Numbered from the stretch's first letter, positions 42,811-52,508 are shown. The stretch: DNA of 64,000 bases from Robinsoniella peoriensis (GCF_000797495.1 NZ_JTGN01000004.1:1-64000), one strand, 5' to 3'. The notes: generated by a model from the letters alone, not told the origin. Numbers and translations: made by a program.

Positions 42811-44155
42811 CCCGGATACCTCCAATCCTCGCCTTTACTGCTTCCACCAGTGCCGACTGCCCGCATTCCTTTTTCTCCAATGCCTCCATCACCCGCTCAT
42901 CCAATGTGCCTTTTGTAATCAAGTGATGAATCACCACTGTTTGCTTCTGCCCCTGTCTCCATAATCTGGCATTCATCTGCTGGTACAGTTCTAAAGACCA
43001 AGTTAGTCCGAACCACACCAGCGTTGAACCACCTGCTTGTAGATTCAAGCCATGCCCGGCGGATGCCGGATGGATGACCGCCACCGGGATTTCCCCTGCA
43101 TTCCACTCTTTCATATCCTCTGCTGTGTCTAGCTCTAAGGCGCCAATCCTCTCCTTTATCCGCTCTAAGTCATGCTTATACCAGTAGGAAATTAACACAG
43201 GCTTTCCATTTGCCGCCTCTACCAAGTCCTCCAGCATTTCCAATTTCCGGTCATGAATACGCTTCACGGTTCCGTTCTCATCGTAGACCGCACCGTTTGC
43301 CATCTGCATCAGTTTATTGGAAAGCCCGGCGGCATTTACCGCATCAATGTCACCATCCTCATAAGGAATCAGCATATCCCGCTCTAACTGCCGGTACAGC
43401 TTCAATTCTTTATCGGTCATGAATACTTCCACCAGGTTATAAACACATCCCGGCATATCCAGATAATCCGCTGCCTTCATGCTGATGCAGATATCAGACA
43501 ACAGATTATAAATTGCTTCTTCCGCCCCTTCCCTCGGCTTATAAGAATAAATTATCTCCCTGCTCCTTTTATCCGGCAAAAAGAAGCGCTCCTGGTATCC
43601 ACCGATAAACCGTCCAAGCCTCTGTCCCATATCCAGAATCCCAATCTCCGCCCACAGGTCAATCAGTCCATTTGGTGCCGGGGTTCCGGTCAGCCCTACT
43701 ATCCGCTTCACCATCGGTCTGACCTTTTTTAACCCCTTAAACCGTTTCGCCTTATGGGATTTAAAAGAGGACAGCTCATCAAGCACCACCATGTCAAAAT
43801 CCCACTTACACTCCTCCACCAGCCATTCCACATTCTCCCGGTTGATGACATAAACATTTGCCCTCCGGGCCAAAGCCTTTATCCTGTCTTCCACTGAACC
43901 AAGAACCCCCGACATCTCAATCCCGGCAAGATGATCCCACTTTCCTAGCTCTCCAGGCCAGGTATCCCTGGCCACACGCAAAGGCGCAATCACAAGTACT
44001 TTTTTCACCTCAAAGTAATCCAGCAACAGCTCCCATATAGCGGACAGGGTAATCACAGTCTTTCCAAGCCCACAGTCCAAAAACAAGGCACTCGCATTCT
44101 GGCTAATGATAAATTCCTTTGCATATTCCTGGTACTCATGTGGTTCGTAGTTCAT
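42788..44155 (-). CDS. SNF2-like phage helicase
   Basis: 455 residues from ATG 44155 (GGAGG 7 bases upstream). Motif I FLDCGLGKTVITL, Walker B-type MVVLDELSSFKSHKAKRF, motif III GLTGTPAPNGLIDL, and C-terminal motifs VIHPASAGHGLNLQ and QMNARLWRQGQKQTVVIHHL are all present. Such SNF2/DEAD-type helicases accompany VRR-NUC nucleases in phage replication modules, acting in recombination or replication restart. Complete. Confidence 0.9.
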   Translation of the reverse strand: MNYEPHEYQEYAKEFIISQNASALFLDCGLGKTVITLSAIWELLLDYFEVKKVLVIAPLRVARDTWPGELGKWDHLAGIEMSGVLGSVEDRIKALARRANVYVINRENVEWLVEECKWDFDMVVLDELSSFKSHKAKRFKGLKKVRPMVKRIVGLTGTPAPNGLIDLWAEIGILDMGQRLGRFIGGYQERFFLPDKRSREIIYSYKPREGAEEAIYNLLSDICISMKAADYLDMPGCVYNLVEVFMTDKELKLYRQLERDMLIPYEDGDIDAVNAAGLSNKLMQMANGAVYDENGTVKRIHDRKLEMLEDLVEAANGKPVLISYWYKHDLERIKERIGALELDTAEDMKEWNAGEIPVAVIHPASAGHGLNLQAGGSTLVWFGLTWSLELYQQMNARLWRQGQKQTVVIHHLITKGTLDERVMEALEKKECGQSALVEAVKARIGGIRDGCGKVV

Positions 44156-44420
44156 CCAGTACACCTCCAATCTGCTCCACACCGTCTATTACATAAACCA
44201 TAAATCCCAGTCCTTCCAACTGCCGTTTTCGCTTTTCCTGCAAAACCCGCAGCTTCCTATTCGGTGCCTTTAATTCCACAAATGCACACTTCCCATCCGG
44301 CATCAAAACAATTCTATCCGGTACTCCATCAAGTCCGGGAGATACGAACTTTACCGCCATACCTCCCATTTTCTTCACACTTCTTACTAATGCCCGCTCA
44401 ATGCCGCTTTCTTCTCCCAT
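44136..44420 (-). CDS. VRR-NUC domain nuclease
   Basis: 94 residues forming a minimal VRR-NUC fold: ESGIERALVRSVKKMGGMAV, FVSPGLDGVPDRIVLMPDGK, CAFVELKAPNRKL, LGFMVYVIDG. The PDR and ELKAP motifs supply the catalytic Asp, Glu and Lys. Phage versions act as Holliday-junction or flap nucleases. It overlaps the helicase gene start. Confidence 0.9.
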   Translation of the reverse strand: MGEESGIERALVRSVKKMGGMAVKFVSPGLDGVPDRIVLMPDGKCAFVELKAPNRKLRVLQEKRKRQLEGLGFMVYVIDGVEQIGGVLDELRTT

Positions 44421-44635
44421 TACAACTCCTTCCAGCCATTGCCCATAAGCCGTCCTCGCGCGTGTATGATGTAATAACGTGTTCTCAGGTACTGATACCC
44501 CTTTCTATACTTATTTATAAAATATAAAGAAGTATCAGCAACATAAGCAACAAACTCACTCAACCGCCCATATTTACTGTAATCCTTCCGGTTGCCCGTC
44601 AGCCATATTTCCGGCATCTGTTTTGGCAACAGCAA
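44420..44635 (-). CDS. Small hypothetical phage replication-region protein
   Basis: About 71 residues (start uncertain; a TTG slightly upstream is possible). It reads MPEIWLTGNRKDYSKYGRLS and FVAYVADTSLYFINKYRKGY. No family recognised. It sits between VapE and VRR-NUC in the same direction with touching ends, so it is probably expressed. Confidence 0.6.
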   Translation of the reverse strand: MLLPKQMPEIWLTGNRKDYSKYGRLSEFVAYVADTSLYFINKYRKGYQYLRTRYYIIHARGRLMGNGWKEL

Positions 44636-44689
44636 CTTTTCCCGGTTGTTGCCCTGCTCCCAGCCTTTGCTGTTCTTTGCCGTCTAAAC

Positions 44690-47047
44690 TTAACCACGGC
44701 AATACCCACGCACCACCCCATAAATCGAAAAACGCACCTTATTGTCCATTTTTTTCCATCCTTCTATATTTGCCAAAATCGCACTGATCTCATTGGCATC
44801 CTGCCGTTTCAAATTCCCACGCTCCTTGCCAAAGCACTCACACCAGATTTCCATGTTGCAGACACGATCCCGCCTTCGTACTCCCGGTTCCTTCGTGCCG
44901 CCGAACTCAGAACCACAGATATAGTTCCGGCGGTCATAAAGTTCCATCCTGTCCCAATTTTCCGGCAGGAGCATATCCAGATAATCCCGCACCATACCTT
45001 CCCGCTCATCCACTTCCATAGCAATCTGCTGTTCCCGGAGCGCCATGCCCGCAAGCTCATTATCCAGATGAAGGGGTTCCCCAGCTTTATAATAAACTAA
45101 GGCCTCCGCCCAAATCTGCCGGATTTCCTCCCCTGTCATTTCCCAAGATGCCCGTTTCCCGTCCCCCGGTGTTTTCACCGGCCAAAATCTCCGGTTTCCT
45201 GCTGTATCCCGCAAATAGCCATTTTCCGCATTGGTAGTTCCAATGAAAATACACTGTCTCGGATGAGGAATGGCCCTGCGCCCAAAAGATGCCCGGTAAA
45301 TATCATTCTGCCTGGAAAGGAATCCCCGCAGCGTCTCAATCTCTGTTTTTTTCAATCCCGCCAGTTCCCCGATTTCCAGAATCCAGTACCCCTGCAGCTT
45401 CTCTGCAGCCGTCTTGTCCCTGGTATCATTCAGGAGAAGGGAGTCGTTAAACCATTCCCCGCACAATTTAGAAATCAGCGTGGACTTTCCTTTTCCCTGC
45501 GGGCCATTCAGCACCAACATGGTATCAAACTTGCAGCCTGGATTCATTACCCTTGCTATGGCTCCACACAAGGTCTTCCTCGTAACAGCCCGCACATAGG
45601 CATTATCAGAAGCACCCAGAAACTCCATTAGGACGGTATCCACCCTCGGCACCTTATCCCATTCCGGTAAGGATGACAAGAACTCTCTTATGGGATGATA
45701 GGAACGGTCATCCGCCACCTTCGTCACCGCAATGTCATAATTCCTTGCGTAAAAGGCCCCATAGGCCAGGTCAATATAGGAGATAAGCTGTGCATCATCC
45801 GCATCCCTCCAGAAACGGCTGGGATGCTCCCATGGCACTTCCTCTTTAATCTCCATCCCGTCACTAAGCTGGTTAAACACAATCCCTTTCAGCTTCTCAT
45901 CGTTATTCAGAATCAGCAGGAGGTTTTTCAGGGTATTCTTTAGCACTGTGGAACGTGGCTCATACTCCAGCTGTTTCAGCCAGTCCACGTTTCTATCTGA
46001 AAATTCCTTCTCCGCTTTTTCCTTCCGTTCCCCGGCTATCGTCAGCTTCACCTTTTCATCTTTCACCGCAAACTCGCTCATGGCTTTAAAAGACGGCAGT
46101 TTTGCAGCCTCCACATCCTCCGGTGACTTCACATCCAAATCCCCGAACTTGTGAATCCTCACCATATCAAAAGCATTTATCAGTTTTCCACAGGCCGGGT
46201 CTGTGGCATGGTGGGAATAAGCAAATTTCCCCTCATAAATTACTACACCTGCCTGGGAATCTGCGGGGATATAATCAAATCTTCCCAGCATGGCACTTGA
46301 CTGGTACACATCAGATAGAAACGTGCTGACTGCCTCCTCAATTCCATATGTCCGGCAAAATGCTCCAATCACGCCTTCCTTCCCAAGCGGATCCGCCTGT
46401 TTCCTGATTTCCCGCTGTACCACCGCCTGCTGTCTGCTGCTTACCGGCCACTGGGATGAATCCCGCCAATCCTGATACTTTCCCAGCACCATATCCGGGT
46501 TCAAAATCTCCCCTTCAATATCACGGAACACAAACTCCCCATCTGCAGAAGTGGAAGGCCAATACATTAAACGGGACGGCTCATAGGTGGTATCGTCAAA
46601 CAGTTCCATGCCGATTTCCTCCGCCACCTTCCTTGCCACCGCCGCATACTCATCTGGTGTCACCGTCCTGCACAGCGGAATGATGAGCCGGAGCCTTGGC
46701 TTCTCCGGCGTATGCTTATGGGTCGAATAAATAAGGCAGCGGAAATCAAAGAACATCTCCATCTGCTCCGGAATATCCTCTGTGGCATAATCCATATCCA
46801 GCGTCAGCCCGGACCGGAACACCACGCAGTCCTTCTTCCTCCTGCCACCTTTTAATTTTCCAAGTACAAAGCCTCCCACATCCTTGATGTCATCCTGCTT
46901 TGCCTTTGACAGCTTCCGGTACTGCTCCACGGTCTCAGATGTGCGTACCGTATTGGAGATACGCCCAATAAATTCTTCCATCTCCATGTCCACGCCGTTC
47001 CAGCGTTTCTCCATCCTGGAATTCCCTATTGAAACAAACAACTTCAT
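44690..47047 (-). CDS. VapE/D5-type primase-helicase
   Basis: 785 residues from ATG 47047 (TAGGAGG 7-8 bases upstream). The N-terminal third is primase-like (CVVFRSGLTLDMDYATEDIP, IYSTHKHTPEKPRLRLIIPL, RLMYWPSTSADGEFVFRDIE). The C-terminal half is the virulence-associated E superfamily III helicase with Walker A LNGPQGKGKSTLISKLCGEW and Walker B-like YWILEIGELAGLKKTEIE. It would unwind and prime the phage origin. Complete. Confidence 0.92.
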   Translation of the reverse strand: MKLFVSIGNSRMEKRWNGVDMEMEEFIGRISNTVRTSETVEQYRKLSKAKQDDIKDVGGFVLGKLKGGRRKKDCVVFRSGLTLDMDYATEDIPEQMEMFFDFRCLIYSTHKHTPEKPRLRLIIPLCRTVTPDEYAAVARKVAEEIGMELFDDTTYEPSRLMYWPSTSADGEFVFRDIEGEILNPDMVLGKYQDWRDSSQWPVSSRQQAVVQREIRKQADPLGKEGVIGAFCRTYGIEEAVSTFLSDVYQSSAMLGRFDYIPADSQAGVVIYEGKFAYSHHATDPACGKLINAFDMVRIHKFGDLDVKSPEDVEAAKLPSFKAMSEFAVKDEKVKLTIAGERKEKAEKEFSDRNVDWLKQLEYEPRSTVLKNTLKNLLLILNNDEKLKGIVFNQLSDGMEIKEEVPWEHPSRFWRDADDAQLISYIDLAYGAFYARNYDIAVTKVADDRSYHPIREFLSSLPEWDKVPRVDTVLMEFLGASDNAYVRAVTRKTLCGAIARVMNPGCKFDTMLVLNGPQGKGKSTLISKLCGEWFNDSLLLNDTRDKTAAEKLQGYWILEIGELAGLKKTEIETLRGFLSRQNDIYRASFGRRAIPHPRQCIFIGTTNAENGYLRDTAGNRRFWPVKTPGDGKRASWEMTGEEIRQIWAEALVYYKAGEPLHLDNELAGMALREQQIAMEVDEREGMVRDYLDMLLPENWDRMELYDRRNYICGSEFGGTKEPGVRRRDRVCNMEIWCECFGKERGNLKRQDANEISAILANIEGWKKMDNKVRFSIYGVVRGYCRG

Positions 47048-47058
47048 CACCCTGCCTC

Positions 47059-48999
47059 CTAATCCTTTTTATAAAACACACATTCATATCCGTCCGCCCG
47101 AAGCGGCAGTCCCTCCGCCCACAGCGGCTGCATGGCCATGACCGCACACATTTCCTCCACGGAACCAGTCCCCTCCGGCACTTCCGCTATAATCTCATCA
47201 TGGCAGTGCATCACAATGGGATAACCTTTGCATTCAACCCGGAGCATGGCTTCCGCCAGTAAGTCCCTTGCCGTTCCCTGCACGATATTCTCCACCAGTT
47301 TGGGTCCATAAGTCTCAATCCTGCCCCATTTCTTATTCTCCATGATCCCTTCATAGGTCAGTCCGTTCCTGCCAAACTTATTCAGTGCCATCCTTGGCTT
47401 CACATAAGACAGTTTCCTTCCGGATGGCAGTTCCACAAACAAAATCCCGCTTTTGTATTCAAAGGTGATTCTCCCCACTCTTGTTTTCTTTTTCTCTGTG
47501 ACCGCCTTGATTGCAGCTGTATCCACATCCCACCAGAACTGCGTGATATGGGGATTGGCACTCCTCCAGGCAGTTACCAGCGGAGCCAGTTCCTCTTCTG
47601 CCAAGCCCATATCAAGAGCACTCATGGAAGTCAGCGCACCTACAGAGCCGCCATATCCCAAAGCCAGTTCTGAAATCTTTCCCTTCTGCCGCAACGGGGA
47701 GCCCTTCGTCACTTCCTCCATCGGCACATGGAACATAGCGGATGCAGAAGCCTCATAGATTTTGCCGTGGGAAGCAAACACATCCAGCCTCCACGTCTCC
47801 CCGGACAGCCACGCCAGCACCCTGGCTTCAATGGCAGAAAAATCTGCCACGATAAAACGGCAGCCCGGCTTTGGAATGAAAGCGGTACGGATTAGTTCAG
47901 ACAGCACATTTGGCGTGGACTCATAAAACAGTTCCACATCCTCAAACCGCCCTTGTTTAACAAGGGTGCGGGCAAGCTCCAAATCCGGGATGTGGTTCTG
48001 GGGCAGATTCTGCACCTGCACCAGTCTCCCTGCCCATCGTCCTGTCCGGTTGGCTCCGTAAAACTGCAATAAGCCATGCACCCGACCGTCTGAACAGACA
48101 GACCTCTTCATGGCCTCATACTTCTTCACAGATGTCTTCGCCATCAGGAGCCGGAGCCTTAATAACTCCTGCACCTCCCCGTCTGCTTCCTCTATCAGCC
48201 CTGCCACGGCCTTTTTTGACAGGCTTTCCATCACCATGCCATTTTCCCCCAGCCATGACTTTATCTGTACCACGGAATTGGGATTCTCCAGCCCGGTCAG
48301 TTCATATGCCCTCCTAGTCACGATATCTTTATACATCAAATCACAGGATACCGCCTGTCTCACCAGTTCTTTATCCACCAATACTCCCCGGTCATTGATG
48401 ACCTGATCCAAACGGTACAGTCCCATCTCACTTTCAGAAATCGGAAAATGCTGCAGTTTCCTCCTTATCCCCTTCTCCACATCCACATCCCGGATACAGT
48501 AGCTTTTAAGCATCTCCCACTTTTCCGGTGCATGGCAGGGAAGATTCCGTGTCCTCCCGCCGTTGGCTTTTGTTGGCTTACACGGCATACAAAAATACCG
48601 GATTAAATCTTTCCCCTCTTTCATCTTCTGCTGTTCCAGTCCAAGTACCATTCCTACCTCTTCCAATGAACGGGGAAGGGCAAGCATTGCCGCCTGAACT
48701 GCGCTGCAATGCCAGGACTCCGGGGAAAGGTATTTCCCAAAATGCTTAGAAAGACAAATCCGTTCAAAGTTGGCATTAAACGCCGTCTTCACCACAGCAT
48801 CATCAAAAATAGCATCCATGACCTCTGACGGAAGCTCCTCGCCCTGTGCAAAATCTATCAGCTGCGTCCCCTCTCCTTCAAAAGAATAAGCAAACAGCAG
48901 CACTTCAAAAGCAGGGCTGTCCGCATAAGCATAAACCCCGCATTTTAGCAAATCCACATCACTGTACGTCTCGATGTCAATACTCAATTCCTTTTCCAC
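47059..48999 (-). CDS. Phage DNA polymerase, family A
   Basis: 646 residues from GTG at 48999, chosen because AGGAGG lies 6 bases before it; the upstream ATG lies before that site. The N-terminal 3'-5' exonuclease has SIDIETYSDVDLLK and FNANFERICLSKHFG. The polymerase has motif A FIVADFSAIEARVLAWLS, motif B-like region KGSPLRQKGKISELALGYGG and motif C VMHCHDEIIAEVPEG. It replicates the phage genome with VapE. Complete. Confidence 0.94.
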   Translation of the reverse strand: MEKELSIDIETYSDVDLLKCGVYAYADSPAFEVLLFAYSFEGEGTQLIDFAQGEELPSEVMDAIFDDAVVKTAFNANFERICLSKHFGKYLSPESWHCSAVQAAMLALPRSLEEVGMVLGLEQQKMKEGKDLIRYFCMPCKPTKANGGRTRNLPCHAPEKWEMLKSYCIRDVDVEKGIRRKLQHFPISESEMGLYRLDQVINDRGVLVDKELVRQAVSCDLMYKDIVTRRAYELTGLENPNSVVQIKSWLGENGMVMESLSKKAVAGLIEEADGEVQELLRLRLLMAKTSVKKYEAMKRSVCSDGRVHGLLQFYGANRTGRWAGRLVQVQNLPQNHIPDLELARTLVKQGRFEDVELFYESTPNVLSELIRTAFIPKPGCRFIVADFSAIEARVLAWLSGETWRLDVFASHGKIYEASASAMFHVPMEEVTKGSPLRQKGKISELALGYGGSVGALTSMSALDMGLAEEELAPLVTAWRSANPHITQFWWDVDTAAIKAVTEKKKTRVGRITFEYKSGILFVELPSGRKLSYVKPRMALNKFGRNGLTYEGIMENKKWGRIETYGPKLVENIVQGTARDLLAEAMLRVECKGYPIVMHCHDEIIAEVPEGTGSVEEMCAVMAMQPLWAEGLPLRADGYECVFYKKD

Positions 49000-49062
49000 C
49001 GCACGCCTCCTCTCCATACATCCAGAAAAGAACGGGCAGCAGTTCCCCGCCGCCCACTCATC

Positions 49063-49611
49063 TTACCCAAGGAAATCTTCATCCGCAGATACTACTTCAA
49101 AATCCTCATCTGCACTGCTTCTTCCGCCCAGTGATTCCCCGTCACGGAGCTTCTGGATATTTCCAAGCCCTGCCGCAATGCCTTTGTTCCCATTGCTGGA
49201 AAAGCCATAGAAATTCACACTGATTCTTCCATAACACCCGGAATACACCTCCGACTGGTCCAGGACCGGCTGCACGTTCTGATCCACCACCTGGGGCGCC
49301 TGCCTGCTGTTGGCATTGAAGAAATAACTGTCCGCATAAGCTTCATCCTCCGGGCGGTCAATGTCCCCGTCACGCAGAGGCAGTTTTAAGTTTGCCGGAA
49401 CCTTGCCGCCCCACTTAGACACAGAATCCTTTTTCGCCTGTTCAATCGCCTTCTTGATCTTTGCAATCGTCTCCGTATCCGACTTCGGGATAATGGCAGA
49501 CACCGAATACTTCGGCTCCCCGTCATTCACTGCGTTTGGTTCCCAGCAGTGAAGATAAGAAAATCTACAGGGTACAATTACTTTTGTCAGGTTTATATTC
49601 TCATTACTCAT
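49063..49611 (-). CDS. DUF2815 single-strand-binding-like protein
   Basis: 182 residues: KVIVPCRFSYLHCWEPNAVN, KYSVSAIIPKSDTETIAKIK, YFFNANSRQAPQVVDQ and YGRISVNFYGFSSNGNKGIA. DUF2815 proteins accompany DUF2800 nucleases in phage replication modules and are thought to bind ssDNA. The acidic C terminus (SADEDFEVVSADEDF) fits an SSB-like interaction tail. GGAGG upstream. Confidence 0.88.
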   Translation of the reverse strand: MSNENINLTKVIVPCRFSYLHCWEPNAVNDGEPKYSVSAIIPKSDTETIAKIKKAIEQAKKDSVSKWGGKVPANLKLPLRDGDIDRPEDEAYADSYFFNANSRQAPQVVDQNVQPVLDQSEVYSGCYGRISVNFYGFSSNGNKGIAAGLGNIQKLRDGESLGGRSSADEDFEVVSADEDFLG

Positions 49612-50747
49612 GGTCTTGCTTCCTCCTTAAAATCCGCTTCTGCGGTTGCTGTTATAACTGCCTCTCTCATATCCGTTTCCGCTGCCAGGGTAAGCCTGCC
49701 CTGCGGCTTATACACCAGTGTTCCAAGTATCTCTGCAAATTTCTTCTTTCCCATCAGCTTCTCCATTTCCGTGATACCCACCAGAGTGCTCTTATAAATA
49801 TCCGTATATCCGGCGGCCTTTGCCGTCTCCGCCGCCGCTTCCTCATCCGTATACTTCCGGTTGCTCCTGCCCTCCACCAGCTTAAATCCCGTCCACTGCT
49901 TCCCATGGGTGACGGCCTCGTCTGTGGCATAGGCATAGACATCCGCAGACCACTTGGCAAGTTCATCCGCCACTTTCAGCACTTTTGCCACCTCTTCATC
50001 CGCCAGAAGCGCCGGGGCTTTAAATTCCATCCGGGCCAGTTTCAGATATTCCTCCGCCCTCGCCCTGCAGGTGTTCTTTGCCTTACAGAACCGGCACCAG
50101 GAGCCGCAAGAAAACTCCCCTTCTCCATTTATGGCAAGTGCCGCCTTCGGTTTCAGTTCCGTATCCACCCATTTCTTCAAATCTTCCACGGAAATCTCCC
50201 AGGTACTGATGCTCTCCAGCCTTGGCTGATAAATAGTCATGCGGATGGTATCAATATCATAAATGGCATCAAATAATTCCAGCGCACCCAGTCCATACAG
50301 CAGCATCTGCGGATTCCACTCCGCCTCCACCGGCACGCCTTTTCCATACTTTAAATCCACCACAGCAAGCGTACCATCCGCTACAATCAGTAAATCCCCG
50401 GTGCCAAACCCTTCCGGCACATACGCAGAATAATCCAGATGCTGTTCAATCAGCACAATCGGATCGGGACAATTCTGCCTGGCCAGTTCAATCTGCTCCA
50501 TGGCATAGGACACATATCCTTCCGTACATTCCTCCATCTCGTCACACTGATAATCAGAAACCGGACGTTTGGATCGCCGCTTTAATAACCGTTTCAGCTT
50601 ATGCTCCGCCAGGGCATGGGCCGCAGTGCCTTCTTCCGCATACATGCTCCCCACATCTTCTTTAAACTGTTCCTCCAGCCTTGCAGACGGCGTGCAGTTC
50701 AGCCAGCGTTTTGAAGATGATGCAGATAAAAGCGCATGCCTCCCCAT
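49608..50747 (-). CDS. DUF2800 PD-(D/E)XK nuclease (Cas4/RecB-like)
   Basis: 379 residues from ATG 50747, overlapping the upstream stop. Motifs: HALLSASSSKRWLNCTPSAR, EEGTAAHALAEH, GTGDLLIVADGTLAVVDLKY (the Asp and E/DxK site) and CGSWCRFCKAKNTCRARAEE, a cysteine group that can hold an iron-sulfur cluster as in Cas4/AddB. It is a recombination exonuclease partner for the DUF2815 protein. Complete. Confidence 0.9.
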   Translation of the reverse strand: MGRHALLSASSSKRWLNCTPSARLEEQFKEDVGSMYAEEGTAAHALAEHKLKRLLKRRSKRPVSDYQCDEMEECTEGYVSYAMEQIELARQNCPDPIVLIEQHLDYSAYVPEGFGTGDLLIVADGTLAVVDLKYGKGVPVEAEWNPQMLLYGLGALELFDAIYDIDTIRMTIYQPRLESISTWEISVEDLKKWVDTELKPKAALAINGEGEFSCGSWCRFCKAKNTCRARAEEYLKLARMEFKAPALLADEEVAKVLKVADELAKWSADVYAYATDEAVTHGKQWTGFKLVEGRSNRKYTDEEAAAETAKAAGYTDIYKSTLVGITEMEKLMGKKKFAEILGTLVYKPQGRLTLAAETDMREAVITATAEADFKEEARP

Positions 50748-51082
50748 CAAAGCACCTTCGCTTCCTGTAGTAATGCCGGATAGTCTTTCTCCTCAACGGC
50801 TGACAGCTTTGCCACACCGTATTTTCCCAGCAGTTCTTTAATCTGCCTGGACTTTCCGTCCTGAGACTTTTCCGCCAGCACTGCACGGATATCCTCCACC
50901 GCCACAGGCTTCTCCTTTTTAGACGTTGCTGCATTTTCCTTTTTCCCTGTCTGCTCAGAAGCCTGTTCCTGCGGTCTGATGCCATGATCCGAATTACCAC
51001 TTATTTTCTCATCAGCCAGTACTCTCAGACTTTCTGCTGCCTCAGTAAGACTGTCCGCCAGTTTCAACAACGCATTACTCAT
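50747..51082 (-). CDS. Hypothetical phage protein with helical C-terminal domain
   Basis: 111 residues: LLKLADSLTEAAESLRVLAD, a charged linker, then KPVAVEDIRAVLAEKSQDGK and IKELLGKYGVAKLSAVEEKD. The C-terminal stretch is a small helical motif widely seen in phage genes in this position (sometimes labelled rrp5-like), which may bind DNA. No enzymatic motif. Confidence 0.65.
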   Translation of the reverse strand: MSNALLKLADSLTEAAESLRVLADEKISGNSDHGIRPQEQASEQTGKKENAATSKKEKPVAVEDIRAVLAEKSQDGKSRQIKELLGKYGVAKLSAVEEKDYPALLQEAKVL

Positions 51083-51466
51083 TTATAAGTCCTCCATTTC
51101 TTCCAGACGCTCAATCAGTTCCTCCGTGTACATGGCACAGATTAGGAGTTCTTCCCCAATCTCCGCCGCATCAAAATATACCGCCCTGCTGCCATACTCC
51201 CGGCAGGCTTCCTCAATCCGCTTCTTCTTTTCCCCGTCCTTCTCATTGCCGAATACCCATATCTCATCCACTTTCTTTGCCATCCTGGAAATCAGCAGAT
51301 GCTCCGCCGCGCCTGCCTGCTCCCCTTCAAACATACCGTGAAAACTCAGATATGCACTGATGGGAATCACTCCCTTGTGTGCTGCGTACCGGCAGTATTC
51401 CACTGCCCTCATGCGGTCATTTTTCTCATTTCCTGTCATCTTTGTTATGATTAGAACATGCTTCAA
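51083..51466 (-). CDS. DUF4406-related nucleotide-binding-like phage protein
   Basis: 127 residues from a TTG at 51466 (GGAGG 9 bases upstream). VLIITKMTGNEKNDRMRAVE, YCRYAAHKGVIPISAYLSFH and VDEIWVFGNEKDGEKKKRIE resemble the Rossmann-like nucleoside deoxyribosyltransferase/DUF4406 fold, as does the next gene. The two look like an old duplication. Role in the phage unknown. Confidence 0.65.
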   Translation of the reverse strand: MKHVLIITKMTGNEKNDRMRAVEYCRYAAHKGVIPISAYLSFHGMFEGEQAGAAEHLLISRMAKKVDEIWVFGNEKDGEKKKRIEEACREYGSRAVYFDAAEIGEELLICAMYTEELIERLEEMEDL

Positions 51467-51786
51467 TCTGCCACACCTCCTTCCATTCTCTCTTTGAACC
51501 AGATGTGGATACCATGCTCCACTGCGAACCGGATTTCCTGCTCCATGCCCTCAGTTGCCTTCCCAAACACCCACAGTTCATCACAATCACGCAGCAGTTC
51601 CAGGCCCATGGAAATACCGTCTGCACGTTCCTTCAAGCTGCCTTCATCCAGAAACTGAGGAAACAGAAGATGAGGGGCAATGGGAAGATGCCCTGCCTCA
51701 TATGCCATGCGGCAGTATCCCACAGCTGTTTTTCTGTTCCTTTCCACATCCCCACGATAAGGACTGCTGATAAATACCTTTTTCAT
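51463..51786 (-). CDS. DUF4406 protein, nucleoside 2-deoxyribosyltransferase-like
   Basis: 107 residues with KKVFISSPYRGDVERNRKTA, YCRMAYEAGHLPIAPHLLFP and CDELWVFGKATEGMEQEIRF, the fold of nucleoside deoxyribosyltransferase-like DUF4406 proteins. It overlaps both neighbours by 4 bases. Phage copies are common next to replication genes and may act on nucleotides or sense NAD-like ligands. Confidence 0.8.
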   Translation of the reverse strand: MKKVFISSPYRGDVERNRKTAVGYCRMAYEAGHLPIAPHLLFPQFLDEGSLKERADGISMGLELLRDCDELWVFGKATEGMEQEIRFAVEHGIHIWFKERMEGGVAD

Positions 51787-51929
51787 CTACACATCTCCTC
51801 CTTCACTGTTTCGCCCCATGTTTTCTTCTTTTGAGAAACAAAAACCAACGATACCTTCTGATACTCTTCCCTTAATAAAATTGGGTTGGAATCCCCGTAT
51901 TTTTTCAGGGTAATCCGAATTATTTTCAT
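51783..51929 (-). CDS. Small phage protein of 48 residues
   Basis: ATG at 51929 has a perfect AGGAGG 8 bases upstream; the stop overlaps the next ATG (ATGA). The sequence begins MKIIRITLKKYGDSNPILLR and ends with a Lys-rich tail. No known family, but signals and coupling make it a real gene. Confidence 0.7.
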   Translation of the reverse strand: MKIIRITLKKYGDSNPILLREEYQKVSLVFVSQKKKTWGETVKEEMCR

Positions 51930-52002
51930 TGCAAAAACCTCCTTTCCTTCCTGGGCATTTTTATGTCCCTACTTTATAGCCACGGGAAAGAGCGTTTTTA
52001 AA

Positions 52003-52413
52003 CTAACTCAGCAAACTTTTTAATTTTACTGGGATTTTTTTCAGCCGTTTTGATACTGCCGTAGCCGATATTCCTATATCTGCTGCAATTTCCTGCATGG
52101 TTTTATTCTCAAAATAATACTTATGAACAATCATAGAATCCCTGTAATCCAATTTTGAGATTGCCATATTCAGTCTTTCGCGCTCGTCTTTATCTACAAT
52201 GAACTGCTCAATATCCATACTCTCATCAATGAACTGCTTAGGACTTCGCCCGATTTGCTGCTCCTGCATGGTCTCCAGGGAATTATGCCGTCTTGTCTCA
52301 GTACGGTTTCGCCGGGACTGTGACACCTCCAATTCGATGACAATTTCCCCGATGCAGTCATCCACTTCTAAACCGAATTTCTCTCCAGTTACAAATTCAT
52401 AGTTTATCTTCAT
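52003..52413 (-). CDS. Phage sigma-70-like (region 4) transcription factor
   Basis: 136 residues. Residues about 80-136 are a sigma region 4 domain: ISKLDYRDSMIVHKYYFENK, TMQEIAADIGISATAVSKRL, KKIPVKLKSLL. No region 2 was seen, so it is a short sigma-like activator. It is the first gene of the early block, preceded by a long inverted repeat (52431-52508). Confidence 0.82.
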   Translation of the reverse strand: MKINYEFVTGEKFGLEVDDCIGEIVIELEVSQSRRNRTETRRHNSLETMQEQQIGRSPKQFIDESMDIEQFIVDKDERERLNMAISKLDYRDSMIVHKYYFENKTMQEIAADIGISATAVSKRLKKIPVKLKSLLS

Positions 52414-52430
52414 TTCTGCTCCCTTCTTTA

Positions 52431-52508
52431 CCGGGAGTAAAGCGGTTAAGCAGAAATAAAAACGGGCAAAAAAATAGCCAGAGTAAGCTGAAAACTCGCT
52501 TTACTCCG
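52431..52508. promoter_or_regulatory. Long inverted repeat upstream of the sigma-like gene
   Basis: CCGGGAGTAAAGCG (52431-52444) is mirrored by CGCTTTACTCCGG (52496-52508), one bulged base apart, over a 51-base loop. It lies in the leader between the Com-like gene and the sigma gene and could be an operator pair, a transcription attenuator or an early-gene switch site. Confidence 0.6.
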
